64,000 bases of DNA. Source: Atrichornis clamosus. Lineage: Eukaryota; Chordata; Aves; Passeriformes; Menuridae. The stretch is from assembly GCA_013400975.1 (NCBI GenBank), contig WBMZ01010836.1, positions 27,776 through 91,775 on the forward strand, in the 5' to 3' direction. The notes under the pieces are model-generated. The model was not told where the DNA came from and ran no database searches. It saw only the letters and a list, made by a program, of their open reading frames with translations. A program made the translations under genes and the position numbers. Of this stretch, positions 1 to 13,654 are shown in pieces (the stretch's first letter is position 1; each line of letters starts with the position of its first letter).

Positions 1-64
1 AATGGCTTTACACTGAAAGAGGGTAAATTTAGATTAGATTTTAGGAATTCATACTTCGTTATAA

Positions 65-249
65 GAGTGGTGAGACACTGGCACAGATTTCCTAGAGAAG
101 CTGTGGCTGCTCTATCCCTGGAATTGTTCAAGGCCAGGTTGGATGGGGCTTGGAACAACCTGGTCTAGTGAAGGAGTCCCTGCCCATGGCAGGGGGAGTG
201 GAATGAGAGGAGCTTTGAGATCCCTTCCAACCCAAACCATTCTATGATA
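65..249 (+). mobile_element. CR1 LINE 3' fragment
   Basis: Matches the well-known CR1 3' end: GTGGTGAGACACTGGCACAG, then GAGAAGCTGTGGCTGC, GGCCAGGTTGGATGGGGC and finally CCCTTCCAACCCAAACCATT with TCTATGAT. It is heavily 5'-truncated and inactive, as is usual for bird copies. It lies in CYTH3 intron 1. Confidence 0.9.
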
Positions 250-3200
250 CTGCTTGCTATTTTTTTGTCCTGTAAGTTTCTCTTTCCTAGTACAACAAAG
301 GTTTGAAAAGCTTTAAAGTGTTTCACTTAAACTGTAGCTTCATCCTACCTGCTGCTATGTTTTGCCCCATTCTTTTCCCTCCCAATGCAAACATGCTTTA
401 GTCTGATTCTTTTTACACCCATCTTAGGCCCCAAGGCCAACACTTGAATTACTACTAATCTCTTTTCCTTGTTGGAAGTCACTGAATGAGCTGTTTGCAG
501 TCACTGTCTGAAGAGTATATCCTCCAGGTTTATCTTAGGGCCTTTCCACACTTGTCCTGACCCCATGTATTCAGTACATTCCCTTCCTCTTTGTCCTGCC
601 AGCTGCCTCTAGTACTGTTTACTATACTTTTATTTTCTTTTTTAAATCTTGTCTTTTTTTTTCTTTCCTTCTTCTTTGACTGCTCTCTCCTCCCCCTCCT
701 GTGTTGTTATTTGCTTTTTCGTTTGGAAGATGATCTTTCTACTTTCAACTTCTTTTGTGAAGATTTGCAGGACCCTGAGCTTGCTGTAACTCTCTCTTCC
801 TCTCTACATCTTGTTTCTGGATAATCAAATTTGCAAATAAGAATGGAACTATCATATTTAAACTGATGACTCACAGCGTATACTCCATGCTCTGGATCCA
901 CTACCATCTGTCCCAGCTGAAATGTTGGCTTGTTTGACATCTTAAGATTGCGTAATTGTCATCTTAAGCTTAATGAGTCTAAAACAGAGCTCTTAATGTT
1001 GTTTCCACCCACTTCCTCTTTTTGATGTCTGCAGACACATGCTGGCATCCCGAGTGGTTATTGACAAGTAAATAGTGAGATGTTGTAATTTATTACTTCT
1101 TAAAAAGTAGTCTGCAGAGAAGTTGTAATTAAAATGGCAGTGAAAGGGCAAAAGTATTGAAATACTTACAAAATAAGTTATGTTCTCCTATGCAATGTTA
1201 ATTTTCCAGTTTGAATGCACAAATAGACTTAATCTGGTTATGGGATCACGTGACATTTTCTGTAGACTTCTGCATGGGACTAGCCAGCACACAGGTTAGG
1301 ATTTTGTGATGATTCAATGAATCCATATGGATTTTTTCCCTCCTCTTTAAAATAAAGTGATAGTTAACCATGTCTTCTTCACTTTGTCTCCCTGTAGTTA
1401 ATGCATACTTAAGCACGTATGAAAGGATTGCATGAATTTTAGTGAGGAGTTTGGACATAATGACCATGTGCTTCATTCACAGAGGATAAAAATAAGTCCT
1501 TAGCAGCTGGTTTATTAGGAAAACCTGTCAATGTATAGAACTGTGAGACAGGGATCCCAGGGAAGTGAAGAACACATGATATTTTACTTGGTTTTACAGA
1601 AGCAAAAGGGAAGTTGTGTGAACAGACATACTGTTGGCATTTCTGACTTCACTGCACATTCTTTTAGAGCAATATGTTGTACTGGAAAGGTATATGAATG
1701 AGGTAGTAAGAGTTTATTTATTTATGCCATTTGTAGAACTTTAACATCTAGCAATTTGTTTTAATTGCATATGACTTCCTTCTTTTAATTTCAACAATTT
1801 CATGGGAAAAATAAGTATTTAAAATTTTTTGGACAGCAGTGTTTCCTCTTAGTGGGATAGACACACAAAATCCACTAGAAAACCATGTGTTTTGTGGTCC
1901 TCTGAGATTTGCCTGAAGAAGGAAATGGCTTGACCTATTTGGTTGCTATGAAGTAAAAACATTCTTGTTCTCTCTCTTCTTTTTTTTATTGTGAACATCT
2001 GTGTCACATTTATTTCATTACTTTCTGAGGTTCTTTAAGCACATTATTTGCTAATACAAAGTTTTATTTAAGGAAAGTAAAGTGATACCTAGCTCCTTCC
2101 ACAATTTCATTGAAATCCTGATAGCTGCTTATAAATAGGTATGATATAAGTGGGTAGGTTTTCCAGTCAAAGTTGACATGTTGAAAGGCAAACACAAGTG
2201 TTACCTAGCATTTCCTAGGAAAAAAAGTGTTTGACAAATTCAGTAGGATCTCATGGAGTTAATAGGAAATGTTGCATGCTGGAACCTTGTGAAATCTAAA
2301 TCATAATCTCATCCAGAATTTGAAGATCTTGGTTTTAATTTTTTGACAATTTGTACGTCTTAGTGTGGTTTTACTAATTATCCTTATTTTCAGATGTTTA
2401 TTATAAAAAGAAACAGTTACGTTATGCTAGGTGAATGGAAAACTTACGCTGATACAGTCATTTAGCAACATGACAGAAATTGTCCCAGTGAGGATAGATT
2501 TTACTGATTTTACTAATAATTCTTCTGAATTCCGTAAGAAAATTCTTTGACAAGAATTGAAGATTGGTCCATTTGTGAAAGTTGAATCTGAATTCAAATC
2601 TGGCTTTGTCTGTCCTGTGCAAGTGCTCGGGTTGGATTTTGAGGAGCTGCTGCTGTTCTTTGCGGAGGTTCCAAACTTAACTTGCCATGCAGATTCTTAA
2701 TAAAAACAGGAGAAACCAATATTGATTTTTAGATTAAAAGCATAGCGTTTCTTAACAAACCATAAAAGCTATGTGAAAATGATGAGACTCGAGTCTGCTG
2801 ACTCTCGGGGTATGAAAGAGGCTGACAGTAGCTGTGGGAATTAGCTTTAGTGGCTCTTCTATCCAGCTACTAGTTCTCACACGGCTTGTAGGAATATCTA
2901 TTCCTCAGTCAAATTAGATTGAAATTGAGTGCTGTGCAAGGTGTACTTTGGCAGAAGGAGCTGATGGGTAGGAAAAGGAATGTGTCCAGTGTCTCTTGTG
3001 CTCATTCTTGTTCTCACACATGCATGCACAAAAAAAGGCTGAAAAAATTAGCATATGCAAATAAGGGAACTGCCTCACATTGTTTTCTCTAAGAGGAACT
3101 GTGAGATGTAATCACTTAATGAGTCACCTCTAAATTTTTATACAACTGCCTCATTAGTGTAACTTCTAGAATGCAGATTTCAACATTTTTTTGTTTTAAT

Positions 3201-6200
3201 ACCTGATTCATATTGCAAAATACCATTCATGCTGTTTTCTTGTTGAATTCCAAGTATTCAAGAGTCTGCTTGCTGTTACATTTTTGCTTTCATGTACTGT
3301 AGATGTCATGTTCCTTAATAGGGTCCTTGTTTAGCTCACAATCAGTGTTGTCCATAGAGTCAAATTCTGACATAAACAGATCCTGTTGCCTTACTACGAG
3401 AGAGGGAATTCTCAAAAGGGATATTTGTAGTTGCATTGAATACTATAAAATAAAGAATTACGGTTGCTTGAAGCAGTATTTCTTATATTCAGTAGTCAGA
3501 TTCCAAGTAAAATTTTTTTTCTTTCTTACTCAAGTTTGTACTAATGAACTTCCTGCCCAGTCATTCTGTCGCACCAAGGAGAAATTTTCCCACCAGGCTG
3601 TGTACTCTGAGTACAACTCTGACCACTTGCAAATGCAATTTTTGAGTTTGTAAAGCTGCTGCATGTTTTTGTTCCACTGTCTTGCAACTGCCCAGCCAAA
3701 GGATGTGGAGGAAAGTTTTTTCCCAGCAAGTTGAGGTTAAACCACAGTGGCCGTAAGAAGAGGTTGTGGCTCTGTTAAGGAGAAACTCCATTCCTTGGGA
3801 AGAGCTTTGCAAGTTAAATGTATTCTTTGACCATGAAATTCCTAATGTGTATAGGATAGGGACTGGGTTCTCCACAGTACCATGCTCAGTCTTTCTTGAG
3901 AAGGCCAGGAGGGCCTGACTCCTCTCCTGTACATGTGCAGTGCTCCACTGGCTCTGACCCAGGCAGGAGCTGCCGTGAGCAAACCGTGGGTGCTGATGAT
4001 CCATTAAAATAGATCTGTGAATAGATCTATGGACTTCACTGTGCAGGATGGGTGAATGAACTCATTTTGCATGTGGTATCTGTCACATAAATGCATAAAT
4101 GAGTATTCCATATTATGGAGGTATATGTTTATAGACTCAAAAGTAACTCTTTTACTTTATAGAACTTTATTATTATTTAACTTCCTCTTTTGCAATTCAG
4201 TTTTGACCTATTATACCCTTTTAGTTAGTAAAATTACCATATAATGTAGTTGCAGCATTCTTAAACAACATCCAACATTCATCTGGGGACAAGGAGAGTA
4301 TCTGTGCTTGTTTTCCCACCATCTCCTATCATTTGTGCTGCTATTCCTGAATTGCAGTTTGTACATTAACTATTTCATAAGTGGCAGTTGAAACTGGTAT
4401 CCAAGGCTAGTCAAAGTTTAGGGAACTGGCTCTTGTGTCTGAAAACATTTGTAGTAACAGAAGGGAAAGCTTAAAAAGTTTCAGGTATGTGAGTAGTTTA
4501 TTCCTTGTGTAGACATTGCTGATGAATTCTGTAATCTGGGAATCTCAGGCTGGGTCTCAAGCCTGTACTCCATGTATTATGTGTGGTCAACCTTTCTAGG
4601 CAGCTGACTTTCCAGTTTGCTGTACGTGTTTTATCAAGGACAGATAAATGAAGCATATGGAGTTGATTATTTTTTTGGCTATAGGAAGTGGATTTTTGTG
4701 CATTAAATATAGTAACTTTCTGTTTTAAATATCTGAGAGGAAGCTTTCCCACTCCCAGAGATTTTTTTAAAAATTTTTAATAAGAATACATGTAACTTTC
4801 TTCACTCTCATTTTGTGCAATGCAAGCTGGAAGGACTGCAATGTTTAGTCTTGGTCTTGTACCAATAAATGACATAGTATCACATGAATGTTTTAAAAGA
4901 TTAGGTGATATTTTATAAGAGCAAACATAAAAAGAAGACTAGTTTAAGTCCTTCCACTGATATTCAAAGTAAAGTGAGTATGTGTTATGTGACTTTCCTT
5001 ATTCTGCTGTAAATTTACTTATTTTCCTTTTGTATCTTCTACCTGAGTCGTAAGCCTAAAAAAGTAACGTGTTATGAAGGGGAAAGGTTGGGTGAAATTG
5101 GTAATCCAAATTAAATACAAATAATACTCTCAAGTTTATGGAGCCTGTGGGTGGGTGGATTTGGCAGATCTATTCATTGTGCTATGTTAGACTTGAAAGA
5201 GCATATGGAGATGATTATTTTCTGGCATTTTGTAGTAAAAGTTTTTGAAGAAGGAAGTTTTAAATTTTTTAAATTTTTTTTTAAGAGAAGAGGTGAAAAA
5301 TAGGAAGAATAACTCTTTTTGCATTGAGTGGTAAAATAGTTTTGTTGTAGCAGCATATGAAAAAACAATTTATTCAGAGGTAAGCTGCTAAAAGAAATTC
5401 TCCTACTGTTTTCCTATTGGCTGTCTTGTTTTTTGAAGGCAGCCAGAGATCCTGTGCAGCTGGGACTAATACAGGATCCAGCTGTAACTTTTTTTTATTG
5501 TTGTTCAGATGTCCGGTGATGGTCAGATCTAAGTTATTGTGTGGAAATTCAGCAAAGGAAAAGGGCAGGGTGGGAAAAAAGTGACTCTCCATAAAAGTAT
5601 TCCAGTAAAAGCAACAGGAACTAGGAGTATCCATTTCAGAAGTCTGCCATAAATCCCATCCTGAAATACTTAAACGCCTTCAGATTTTGCTGTAGACTTT
5701 AAGTAATCTAAGAGTTTTTGGTTTATTTTTTAAACAGAAGTGAAGTTAGCTGGTTGGAGTGGGAAGGTGCCTGTTCTTTAAATTACATAATGGAAGAAGA
5801 TACTGTTTTCTCATTCACAGTACAAGGTTTTATTTAAAACAGAACTCTTTACTCTGTTTAAAGTATTGGTGCAATATGTAATGCTATAACATGGAGTGTA
5901 TAAAACAGGTTTGGTTTTACTATTTCACTTATGCTATGTTTCGCTAGTCTTTGTATCTCAGAGCCCAAGGATGTAAGAAGGGGAGAAGCCTAATATTTTT
6001 CCATAAAATTTGGTTTACCTTTGATATATTTAGTGCTCCCAACTCTGTAGATGATGCCTCAGATTGAGACTAAATGAAATAAGTGACCAATGCAGCAGGT
6101 GAGCAATGGAATAGCGAGAATACTTGATGATGATCACAATAATGTGTTATTTTTTCTTTCAAAACAATTTGGATTTTTTTCCCTTGTTAAAAGGTCATAT

Positions 6201-9200
6201 TTCTTAAGTGTCTTTCTAATTGTAGCCAATCATCCTGTTTCTTAGTTACTGGAGACTAGGGATGCCAGGGTGGAAATGTGCTGTCTTTTAGGTATCTGCT
6301 TCCTTTCCAAACCGTTCCAAACTTAACTTGCCAGTGGAGTCCATCAAATACCTACCTGAATTTCAGAATCCTTTCACTGTTACTCCAAGCCTTTAGTTTT
6401 GAATGTCGTTACTCAATCAGTTTGTAATTACACTAGTCTAATTTAATAAATTTAATAACAATAGTATACAAATTATAAGTTCTGCTTGAATGAAAGAGCT
6501 AGCTTAGAATACTGTTAGTTATTTCCATTAATACTAACAGCAATGTGAATTTTAAAACATAACTACTGTCTCAAACATAATCTTGAACAGTGCATTTCTT
6601 TACATTTGCCTTAATTGGTTGTTGATGTTAATTTTTTTATTGGGGGAAAAATTAAAAAGAAAGGATAAAGGTTTGTGGTGGGTCTGTTGGCTGTGGAACA
6701 ACCTGGCACTTCGCCCCACAGAGCTAGAACAGAATAGCAACAACTTATTTTCTTTCCTGAGCAAGTAGGAGCTGATCTCTGACTTCAAAGTGGAGGTGAA
6801 ATGTGGACAAATACTGTGCTTTGAAGGCAGAACACTTCTAACACAAACCAACTGCAATGCAAAAACATCTGTGATGTCCATGTAGCAATGTAAAATGTTG
6901 CAATCATTTATGGAGTTCTGGAACATGGTCACCGATAGTAAAGATGAGGATTTTGTTTTGGTAGCAGGACTGAGGCAACCTGAGTGGCAATAAGAGTTGA
7001 TAACTTCTTTTTTAAATTGGCATGTGTTACTTCTGTTTAGTTAAGCAAATGATGACACTTATTCTGCTGTTACTGTGCTGGGTGATGTATATTATGTACT
7101 GATGTTTGTACTTTACTCAGATCGTTTCCTCTCCCAAACACCTTTGTGTTTTATCTTCTTTTTATCTCACCTTCTTTTATATATAATATTTTAAATGAAT
7201 ACCGTGCAAATAGTTTGCTTTACTTTTTTTTTATGTTTGCAGGGATTAAATAACCAGTACTACATTTTATCCTTGTTTAGTAAGAATGGTAGTCAAAGTC
7301 CTTCTCTCCCAGTTTTTAAAGGCTGTGATCTTTATGCGAATTGTGAAAAGCCTAAAGGAGTCTCTTTCAGTTAATTGTTTTCTTGAAGTGCAGGTCAACT
7401 TACAGTGCATGTTGCAAAATTGGTTATGTGTAGACTCTGCCATTGTCAAAGATGATTAAAGTACAGCAATTAGAATGAGAAACTGTGCTTACAGATTTGC
7501 TTTAAGATGCTTTGGCTATATTGATGATATGTTAAAAGGAAAATTAGGAAAATATTTGTGGCCTGAGAATAAAATCTGCCAGCTAAGTTGAAGAAAGGAA
7601 TATGATAATGTCTTACATTCAGTAGAGAGAGAGAGAACACTGATTACAACTATTGCTGTATTGTGGTTTTTCTCTGGAGCTCATATGGACTTAGGGGATG
7701 ATTTTCTAATGTGATGGGAGAACATCAAAAGGTCCTTCTCACATTAGAGAAATAATAGTACAACAATTCTAGCAAAATCTTGGCTTTTCACTACCTCATT
7801 TTACATTTTGAAGAAAGGGTTTCCTGCTGAACAAACACATGTTAGTCTGATAGCATTTTCCTGTATTTGAATTGGGAATAGTCAAATGACTCAAAAAAAT
7901 TTATGTTGAAGTAGATACAGGGTTTAGCATAGAATATGTGCATACAATAAATCTATTCAACTAATCAGTCTGCTTCCTTTCTCTCCCACCCCCTTGCAGC
8001 TGGAAGTTCATCAGCTTCTGCTACTATATCTGGCTTCCTCTTGAGACTTTCTGGGATAGAGTTAGCAGTGGTGGCAGGCATTAGTGAACAATGTCGTGAT
8101 TATGTTCTGTGGGTCTGTATAAGTTGTCATTTTCCATTGCTGCTATTTCTAATGGAAAATATGTCATCTATTCAGTTTGAGCACATTATGTGTGCCGTGC
8201 AAAGTTGCGTGCTGCAGGATTTACTGAAAGCATGTACACCATCATTAAACCACTATAAAATATTTTTAGATTTCATTAGTGACCAATTTGGCATTTAAAA
8301 TGGGAAATTCATGATAAGGTTTTATTTTCATAAGTTCTTAGACAGGATAACACGGGATGGCTAGACTTTCATTGCTAGTTAGTTTGTAATTAATTATGCT
8401 TTGAGGTTCTTTAGTGTATCTTAAGACATTGTTTTGAGGTACAGCTGTGGAAGAATTAAAAAAAAAAGAAAAATTACATGCTTCCAGTTGTCTTATCAGT
8501 TGTGAACTTCATTATAAAATACTTGGAGTCAGATCTAATGGAATCTAACAGTCTGATTAAAAGCTTTCATAACTTGTTTTTGTTGACCTTTTTTCTTCAA
8601 AAGATCACAATGTAATATTTCAGAACCAGCTTCTGCCATTTGGAGATGCTGGTAAAACATCTGCAGGGTCAGTTGGGTATGGCACTTGGGTGTCCTGGTC
8701 GAACTTCAAATACTTCCAACAAGGTTTCAAGGTCTACTTTATTAAGACATTTAAAAGATTGTGGAACAGATGCTATGACTGAAGAATCTTTTAGAACTAG
8801 TTGTGGTATAATTTTGAAGTGAACTGCTGCTTGTGTGGATGTATGCTGTCAGGATTATTGGGGATAAAAATCTAGGTTTAATAGTGCCACTGCTTTTATT
8901 ACCAACCACTTTTCTCAGTGGTCAAGAAATTCTTAAAACAATGAGGAGTTTACCTGTGCATGGTATTCTCCCAGTGTTTTGTACTTGCTGCTGCATTGTC
9001 CATGTTTGTGATATACAGAAGAGTTTCTAAACTGCACCAGTAAGTTTTCCCACTGTTCGTTATGTGAGCTGCGTTGGCAGAGCTGCAGACACTGTTGCTA
9101 CAGACTGCTTAACAGAAGTTATGGCTTGGTATTTCTGGTTGCCCTAAGGCAAATTTAGTATAATTGCAAGTATGTTAATATGAGTCAGATTTTTTCAATC

Positions 9201-11074
9201 TTATGCAAAGTTTGTATAGTGAGAGCTTGTGCCCAGGTAGAGCACTGCTCTGAAGACATTACCTCTTTGGAAAGGTGCTTAGCAGAGGATACATCTAACC
9301 ACATTGTTGATGAAACTGGTATGTGCAATTGAAAAAATCATGATTTGCTGTAGGTTTTACTCATTTAGGAAGTGATACCTTTTATTGTTACCTTTTGTGT
9401 CATGTTGAGGAATAGCAGAACTAAAACATTTAGTCCTACTCAATTGTTTCCCAGTCAACAAAAGTGTTTCCTATTTGAGCATGACAGGATGAAGTGGAAA
9501 TCTAAGGAAGAATGTTTATTAATAGGAGCAGTGGGAGCTGGTGGATTGAGGGTTGAAAAATGAAATTGAGGGTTGAATCTCAGCTAGTTGCTTACATTTT
9601 CAGGGAAAATGCTGAATCTCAGAGACCTTGAGAGTAATAAAACTAAATTGCTTAGATCTTTGAAGTTGTATGGATATGATTTTTTTTCTTTTTAAGTACT
9701 TAGCTGAGAAAAATTACTAAGTTATTTGAAAATAAAGTACAAAAGATTATGTGTTCAGATTATTTTTCACTGATCTCTGGAAGGAATGCAGACATTTTGC
9801 CAGTAAGGGGCAGGGAAAACAGCTTAGAAAGGGCAATGTAATATTTAAGCAGATTTGTTTGAAACTGTTGGAGAAAGTTTAAATAGGAAGAATTTATTTA
9901 TTCAAATGAGTTTTTGATCAGAATGCCAGGAGGTCTCCTTGAAGTATGAAAAATCTTTCTTTTTGTAACATATAACTTATGTCTCTACTTACAAGAATTT
10001 CAGCAGATGTGGAATGTGCTCTATTTTGGAAGTATGGTGAGGCAGATTTGGTATGACTGCTGATGGTATTTTGCCAAGCAAAGATTGAGAGACCAGGAGT
10101 TTGACCTTACGGTAAATGGATACATCCAACAGACTTGTTATCAGTGGGCCAGATAAAAAGCTCTTTTATATCTGAATTAGTGACCTGTCAAGCTAATTGT
10201 TTCATGGTGTGATGGCAACCAACAGTTCACAAAAGCTAAGTATATTCTTTTCTGAGGAATCTGAAAATGCTTTGCAGTCTTAAACTAATCTTTATTATTC
10301 TATCACCAACAAATCTATGAGTAAATTCCCAACTTTCTACATGCCCTCTCAGACTTCGGGGCATGTGGCCATTGGGCCTATTGATATAATAGCAAGGAGC
10401 TGGAGCAATTCAAGCCTAAGATAGCCAAGAAGCACAATACTGTATTGGCTATAGTGCATTTCTCTCCAAGTCCTGCAACTCAGTGGTTTCCATAGCAGGT
10501 ACCGGGGTTACTTTTTTGGAAGAGACTGCAGGAGTGTCAAAGGCTTCCACACCATCAGGCATCCCACTGTACACAGAGTTGTGCATCCTGGAATCTGTCT
10601 TGTTTTGGGGGAATGTAAATGCTGCTCGAGCAGTTATCTGATAGATGAGCAGTCCCGTGTGGCACGCTGTAGCTGCCTTTGGAGATGTTCCTCAGGGAAG
10701 GAAGATTGCTTTCAAATCCGGCAGTTGCTCCACCTCCTTCAGCGTGCAACTGATCTTGGAAAATGAATAAATAGCTTCTGCAATAAATACTGTTTTGAAA
10801 TCTAACTCCAGAGCTGTGTTAGGCAGGGGTTGGGGGAAGGGGGAAAAATGAACTTTGCCTTGCTTTTTCTGAAAATTGGATTGTGTGCTTTAGAAACAGC
10901 CGGCAATCCTAAGTAACGACTAATGCTCCTCACTAATGAGTGCAGTGCTGTGAGCAGATCCCTTGTTGCCAAGAGTAGATGTTACTGGAAATTTGTGACA
11001 GAAAGCCTGCCTTCCTGAGCCCCAACTGTTTTGCTGGGAACACAGTAGGTCTGATGAGCTGTGCCTGAATATTG

Positions 11075-11112
11075 AGCAGGATTTGGGGGTATTGTTGGCA
11101 GCCGACCACAGG
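11075..11112 (+). mobile_element. Possible short CR1 internal fragment
   Basis: GGATTTGGGGGTATTGTTGG followed by CAGCCGACCAC resembles the late ORF2 stretch of CR1 that reads GGATCTGGGGGTGTTGG with CAGCCGA. The match covers under 40 bases, so it could be coincidental. Confidence 0.35.
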
Positions 11113-13550
11113 GTCTGGGCTCTGGGACCCCCCTGCAGCTGCTCAGCGACATTCCTGTCAATTTTCCGTGCTGCTACTCGAAATGGATCTGACAGGAATG
11201 TCTGCTACTACTCTGGTGTTTGCTTTTCGAGTCTATTTTCCAAGGTCTATCCTAGGAAAAAATGTAGGTGCATGCCAGCCAACCATTTCCTCTTCCCCGT
11301 AACTGGGGGTGACTGGGGAAACATAGCCTTTCTGTAAGGGTAAAGCTGAAACACGTTGCTACAATTTTATTCTTTTTTCCTTCTCATACAATTTCAAAAG
11401 CTGAAGGAATCAGTGTTCTTGTTTGCCTCTTCACCCAAGGTGTGATGAAATGATCTCTGCTTTCAAGGAGTTGTCCCGTCCTTGGTCTGAGATGCTTGGA
11501 TTCTGGAGCTGAGAGAAGTCTAGGTTGGCAGCACAACATCTGTGGTTAGACCAGTTGTTCACAGGGACTGCTGGGAGTTGTATAATGGTGGGAGATGCTT
11601 TCCTTTCTATCCACACATGTTCCTTGGGATTGTTGGGAGAAAGAGTACTGTCCTGAGTGACAAGGAGAAGAGGTTGACAGAGGGGCATTTGCTCTCCTGT
11701 CAGAAGTTTAAACTTTGCCTCACACTCTGCAGTTGGTAGGAATCATCCCAAACCCTCCAAAGTGAATGCAGAGCCAAATCCTGGGAAGTGGCTGCAGTAC
11801 TTCAAGCAGTCCAGCTTTCCAGTCTGTATGGGCTCCCACTTGTTCGACCTGTTTTCCATCAGCAGTCTGAGCAGGTCACTCTCACATACTGACTGGTCAG
11901 TTGGAGTTGTTTAAAGCTAAAGTGTTTGTTAGTTCCTGTCAGTATTGCCTGTATGCTTGGCTCAATCAGAAGTGAACTGTGCTGTCATAGTCATGGGACC
12001 ATCCAGTCCCTTTCCATCTAATTCTTTGTATAATTCTGTCTAGTAATATGCTACACTTGTATTGGGCAAAACCATAAATGCCCCAAGTTAAAAGGTACAT
12101 CCTGCTTCCATTGTGTGCCTTAAAAGATCTTACTCTTGGAAAGCTACTGCATCTCCACATTTTAATTTCTGAATTTTCTCTTTTTGCTGCAGGCGAACAA
12201 AATCCACTGCTCTTTTGCTGCCCTTTCTTTGCTCTGTAGTGAAGGGTTTCAGTTAAAGACATTATATCTCTAATATGCCACTTAGCTATGCTGTGCATAG
12301 TTGGCATGGTTATCTCTTCCTTTCACCTCCTAGATAGTGTTGAGGGGGAGCCCTGATTTCCTTCCCAAGACTCCCACTTGAAAAGTGGCTGTTGTTCTGC
12401 ATTGCAAGAGAATACATATGTGCTATCAGCTGTTATCTGTGGTCTCTCCTGGTGTAATTGTGGGATCATTCTCTTGCTCAGGGAGTGCTAAAATTTTCTG
12501 TGACCTGGATCTTGCCATGAAAATGTACAAAAGAAATTCAGAACTTGCAGACTTTCACTCTATAAAGACTAAATTTGTGTTAATGCGTACTATAATGTAA
12601 TGTACTCTAAGCAAATGCTTTCAAATGCAAACATCAGAGAAAATTAATTTGATTTCAGCTATGGCACTACATAAGCTTCCCCTTTGTTTCTCCAGTTTTG
12701 CACATATAAATGCTCTACAGAGAGAAAATTATTACTGAGTTTTCCCAAAATTATTTATCTGTGAGGCTCTGCCTTGCAGCATACATACTGAAGAAGGGAA
12801 AAAAATTACTGTATCTGTTTGACAGTGTTTTGTTGACCTGATGCAGTGTAGAGAAAAGGCTTGAGACCACCTCCTTGTGGAAGGGTGGTATCTGTATTTA
12901 TAGTGGTGGTATTACTACACAAAGCTGAATGGGATCACCCTGCCTGATTATTTGCTGTGCAGAAAAGAAATCAGATACAGTCAATTTGTTAAAAAGCTGA
13001 AAGCAGAGTAAGAAAATTGTAAGGCAATATAAATGCCCCACTGTCCCTAAGCCAGCAGGATAATACAAGACTGTGCATTTTTACTTACAGTGCTTGGCAC
13101 TGCACAGCATTGCATTTGTCCTACATTACTTTGGTGTTACTGTTTTCCATGTTGGAAGAGGACTGTGATGTTAAGATGTGATAGTGTGGCAGTGTGGTGG
13201 TGTAACACTGAAATCAGTATGGTGATTCACCAGAATTCCTAAATAGTAACTGGTAACTGATGCTGATGAAGGCGCATGTTATATTGGATAGTATTTCCTG
13301 TATCTGTGCTAATCTGTTCGTAGCCCTCTCTGAAACACATACTACTACAGTGTGGCCAACATCTCCTTTTTTAATTTCCACATTAGTTGGCATAAAATTT
13401 TTCTGCGCTTCTTAAATATGCATGGCTATGCATATTTTAACACTTTATATTATTAATGTGAGTATTAATATATTTGGGTAAGAGACTTAGAATGTTAAGT
13501 TAAACTCAGCTTTCTTTTCATATTCAGTAATTTGTATTTACATATTTTAG

Positions 13551-13654
13551 AAAGAAAAGTTGGCCTAGAAGCATCTTCTGATCTTGAAGCCAGAGTAGAG
13601 CGACTTCAAAAGAAAAAGGCTTCTAAAATGAAATCCATGCTTATCTATTATTAA
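13551..13654 (+). other. Exon-like coiled-coil segment in intron 1 (pseudo-exon or poison exon)
   Basis: An acceptor-like sequence (tttacatattttag) is followed by a frame reading RKVGLEASSDLEARVERLQK and then KKASKMKSMLIYY before a TAA. The charged, heptad-like composition is unusual for intron. The frame opens in phase 1, the same phase in which CYTH3 exon 1 must end. No good donor follows; CAG|GTTGAA at 13661 is weak. I do not recognise the protein. Confidence 0.2.

Noticed and set aside
3561..4004. 147-codon minus-strand frame in intron 1, overlapping a 116-codon plus frame
   Set aside because: Both strands open with no domain or neighbouring exons. No support for a gene.
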